A stretch of DNA of 64,000 nucleotides. It comes from Branchiostoma floridae (taxonomy: Eukaryota; Chordata; Leptocardii; Amphioxiformes; Branchiostomatidae). The notes under the pieces were generated by a model, which saw only the letters and a list, made by a program, of their open reading frames with translations, made no database searches and was not told where the DNA came from. Position numbers and translations under genes: made by a program. How positions within the stretch are numbered: position 1 is the stretch's first letter; each line of letters starts with the position of its first letter. Positions 60,291-64,000 of this stretch are shown in pieces. The DNA lies in contig NC_049986.1 of NCBI RefSeq assembly GCF_000003815.2, positions 20,363,720 to 20,427,719 on the forward strand. The letters run 5' to 3'.

Positions 60291-61286
60291 CAGCTACTTC
60301 AAAGAGAGCCTTCATTTGAGGGAAGCAAAAATTACATGTACCGGGGTGCTGGTAAAAACGATAAAAACATATGATAATGATGATTTAAATGTTGATTAAA
60401 AACCATGAGAAAGCTTTGTAAAAAGCTCTCAATTGCACAATGGTAGACTACTATCAAATATACTCATAGCAAAAAAACACACCAAAAGTACCAGGGATAA
60501 CGGTAACCCAAAGCATTAACCGCAAACCCACCGCAAGGGCACTAGTTCACGATCAATCTGAAAGAAAACGCTATTTATATACGTACCGAGAATAAACCCT
60601 TACCAAGATAACGAATAATAAAATCGTACCAACGGCATAAGATATAGCCCTCTATCAAGAGCACCAGTGATAAAAGTAACGTGATAAACTAATACCCAGG
60701 TGAATTAAAGATAAATTCGTCCCGACAGCGTCTAAAATAACCCTGTGCCATATAAAACTGACGAAATTGTACCCGTGTCGAAATCATTGATGTTTCTGGG
60801 CTTGAGTAGTTGTGAATATTGTGTCTTTATAATACGCCTTGGCACTTATCGATCTGGTGCCCACAAAAAGATAAGGCGATCCATCTTTCGCGTATAAAGT
60901 AAACGGAAGGATAGCTTTTGGCAAACAAAGACGCCCAATGGGGAAGCGAATGTTTAACATGTTTCTTTTGTAGAGGGCAAAGTGTAGCGAACACGGCAAC
61001 CTACATTTACTTACCGATTCAAATGTGTTTATGTTCTATTATCAGATATATGATGAAGACATCTCTATTGGTGCATACATCACTGAACTCCCAGTGGTGC
61101 AGTTACCTGGCATCATCCGCTTCCTGTAATATCCACGGGCGGGCTATTACTATTCTGGAAATAAGGGGGCATTCGTGAATGTTTCTCGGTGGGGAGGTTT
61201 ACGTTATTTAGAAGTAAACGATTCTACTTGTACCATTTTGAGGCTTGCAAGTACTACATTCCACGAAAGCAATATTCCCACGTCAG

Positions 61287-61450
61287 ATAGTGCATAGGGC
61301 GGTGCCCATCTCCGTTTTATAAGCCCTTGGGCCACACAACCACGTGCAATCACTCCAGTAGGGACTGATCCACTGTTAGTGGCGTGTGTTTAATCATACT
61401 GTACCTAAATGCTGAATGCTAAGCAGAGAATGCAGCGATGGCATATGAAT
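61287..61450 (-). mobile_element. 3' half of the SINE seen at 45248-45491
   Basis: Minus-strand end shares GAGATGGGCACCGCC, a GTGTGGCCCAAGGGCTTATA block and an AAACACACGCCACTA block with the SINE at 45248. The tRNA-like head is missing. Confidence 0.6.
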
Positions 61451-62064
61451 ACTGAGAATTAAGTGCTAACTACTGGATATCATCCTAGTGTCTATGCTTC
61501 TTCAATACGATAATGTCTTAATTATGACGATGGCAATTTTGCAATTTTTAATTCTTTACCATGACTTGCCAGGGGATCGTACCGGCCTTCAAAATGCAAT
61601 GATAGGCGAAAACTGTAACCACTGGGCCATTGCAGCCATTCTTGTCAAAAAGATCAATTCTTTAAAAACGAGAGAGTTCAAGCACCTGGCATATGAGGAA
61701 ACTTGGCAGACAATGTTGTGAGAGAATAGTGATCGATGACACTGCTGGGATCGATGTTCACTTCCTGGGAGAAAACAACACTGTAATTGGTGTTTGCTTT
61801 CCCCGATCCCTTCCGTTCCTTCAGGGATTAAATACACATACACAACAGCACTCTCATTTCCCAACAAAGAAATGTAGGTCGAACTAGCTAGGCATCGCCG
61901 AGACCTGCAGTGCCGACTGAACACTTTATATCCATTACACTCGATACAAGATGTTCCATTGTCCTAATTTTTCCGCTTGCCGAAGCAACAACGCCCATTG
62001 ATCTTTCACGCGAAGAAACGAGAGCGGGAAGACCTGGTGCTATTGATTCACCCAAGCGCGATCC

Positions 62065-62445
62065 CTGGAACTTCATATTCATGCGCGCCGCTTAAATCAT
62101 TAATGGTGTGTTTAAGACAGCATGCTGTAATTACATAAAAATGTAGAAACTGCTCTAAAAGCCTACCGCTCCATGCACCACTTTCGATTCCCCCGCGCGT
62201 AAACTGCGTTTTCCTTCATTTCATTGCTAATTCAGAGCAATAATTACCAAATTTAGTTAATATCGCTTCATATTTATGTGCGCCGCTTAAATCATTAATG
62301 GTGTGTTTAAGACAGCATGCTGTAATTAGAAACTGCTCTAAAAAGCTACGCACCACTTTCGATTCCCCAGCGAGTAAGCTGAGTTTTCCTTCATTTCACT
62401 GATAATTCAAGGCAATAATGACCGAATTTTGTTAATATCGCAACT
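62065..62445. repeat. Tandem duplication of about 200 bp
   Basis: Two units with CGCCGCTTAAATCATTAATG and GTGTTTAAGACAGCATGCTG near 62085 and 62281, also sharing CACCACTTTCGATTCCC. Confidence 0.8.
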
Positions 62446-62549
62446 AATTCCCAGACGTGTCCGCCGAATTCCCCGCGGGATCTACAAGAGCGCAGAGCAA
62501 TCAGCGAAGAACGGAATGGGTGTCTATTAACGAGTTCAACAATCAGATA

Positions 62550-64000
62550 ACACCTCCAAAATCAATGAGCTGAAAACATGACCATTTTACAAGCTTTTTT
62601 GTCAACTGGATACTGCGAAGACTTGAATTCTGTGCCATTTTTTTCTGATGATTTCTTGTCTTTGTGCTGTACAAATCTGTGCTGATTGTTTACATTAATG
62701 CAAGTTGTACGGTCTGGCGGTGAGGCTTTCTCTTTCGGTCTGACCGAATTAAACAATAAGATCATACCTACAAAATCAATGAGCATTCACATGACCATTT
62801 TCTAAGCGTTTTGTCAACTGGAAGCCGCGAACACTTTTATCTTTTACAAAGGTTGTCTGATTACTGATTTCTGGTTATCTCTCCAGTACAAATTTGTCCT
62901 GCCGGTTAACATGAATGCAGGTTGGCGTCTGTCTCTCTGGCCTGTCCGAATAATTGAACTTCTGGGTTACGGGCCAATTGCCCTTCCTCCAATCTAGTGA
63001 TATTCCATTTGTCCTATTTTTGGTCCTTCTCTCCGGTACAAATCTGTCCTGCCGGTTAACATGAATGCAGGCTGTATGGCCTTATTACTGCGTCTGTGTC
63101 TCAGGCCTGTCCGAATAATTGAACTTCTGGATTGACTCAGGGTCACCGGCCAATTGCGCTTCTCTCAAATCTAGTGATATATCATTTGTCTTATGACAAA
63201 TTTCTGGTCTTTCTTTCCGGTACAAATCTGTCCTGTTAGTTAACATGAATGCAGGTTGGGCGGTCTGACAGTGCGACTGTCTCTCCGGCCTGTCCGAATA
63301 ATTGAACTTCCGGATTGACTCAGGGTTACGGGCCAATTGCCCTTCCTCCAATCTAGTGATATTTCATTTCTCCGATTTTTGGCCCTTCTCTTTGGTACAG
63401 ATCTTTCCTGTCGGTTACAATCAATGCAGGTTGTACGGCCTGGCACTGAGGTTGTCTCTTTCGGTCTGACCGAGTTCAACAATGAGGTAATACCTACAAA
63501 ATCAATGAGCTTTCACATGACCATTTTCTAAGCGTTTGGTTAACAGGATGCCATGAGCACTTTTATCTTTCAATAACGTTCTTTGGTGACTGATTTTTGG
63601 TCCTTCTCTCCGGTACAAATCTGTCCTGCCGGTTAACATGAATGCAGGCTGTATGGCCTTATTACTGCGTCTGTTTCTCAGGCCTGTCCGAATAATTGAA
63701 CTTCTGGATTGACTCAGGGTCACCGGCCAATTGCGCTTCTCTCAAATCTAGTGATATATCATTTGTCTTATGACAAATTTCTGGTCTTTCTTTCCGGTAC
63801 AAATCTGTCCTGTTAGTTAACATATTAAATGCAAGTTGTACGGTCTAGTACTGCGTCTGTCTCTCTGGCCTGTCCGAATAATTGAACTTCCGGATTGACT
63901 CATGGTCACGTGCCAATTGCGCTTCCCCCCAATCTAGTGATATTTCATTTGTCCGATGACTGATTTTTGGTCCTTGTTTCCTGTCCTTCTTTCCGGTACA
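62550..64000. repeat. Satellite-like array with higher-order structure
   Basis: Units of about 140-220 bp carry GTTAACATGAATGCAGG, CTGTCCGAATAATTGAACTT and CCAATCTAGTGATAT-type blocks. Starts are near 62690, 62913, 63055, 63239, 63414, 63635 and 63815. The stretch from about 63050 is nearly repeated from about 63630, giving a period of about 580 bp. The array runs off the window end. Minus-strand frames here (63085-63351, 63240-63482, 63502-63723) come from the repeat. Confidence 0.75.

Overview
The window is animal nuclear DNA. It has intron-split genes with GT/AG boundaries, many microsatellites, dense small DNA transposons (MITEs), tRNA-derived SINEs and diverged tandem arrays. The SINE, LINE-tail and MITE types, together with a chordate-type secreted protein family, suggest a cephalochordate (amphioxus, Branchiostoma). 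That is inference from remembered family features; no search was run.

Two genes could be assembled exon by exon, both on the minus strand. Gene 1 (15278 down to 1919) has seven coding exons with in-phase splice junctions. It encodes 391 residues with a signal peptide and matches the C16orf89 / DUF4735 family of secreted chordate proteins along its whole length. Gene 2 (43539 down to 34959) is a paralogue with matching introns at matching phases for exons 2 to 7. Its signal-peptide exon was not found up to position 64000, and its exon 5 is shorter by exactly 31 codons. A decayed copy of gene 1 exon 3 lies in intron 2 of gene 1. The TATA-containing sequence just upstream of the gene 1 start codon is repeated in tandem about four times.

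Layout: 1-1918 is downstream flank with an interspersed repeat. 1919-15278 is gene 1, with a minisatellite, MITEs, SINEs and tandem arrays in its introns. 15279-34958 is intergenic: the promoter-proximal array, a piggyBac-type non-autonomous element, a tandem duplication split by MITEs, a GGAA-rich diverged array, one unassigned candidate exon and microsatellites. 34959-43539 is gene 2. 43540-64000 is either the long first intron or the upstream flank of gene 2, filled with tandem arrays and ending in a satellite with higher-order structure.

No rRNA, CRISPR, prokaryotic operon or viral gene was seen. Most other open reading frames are short and lie in repeats; I do not support them as genes.
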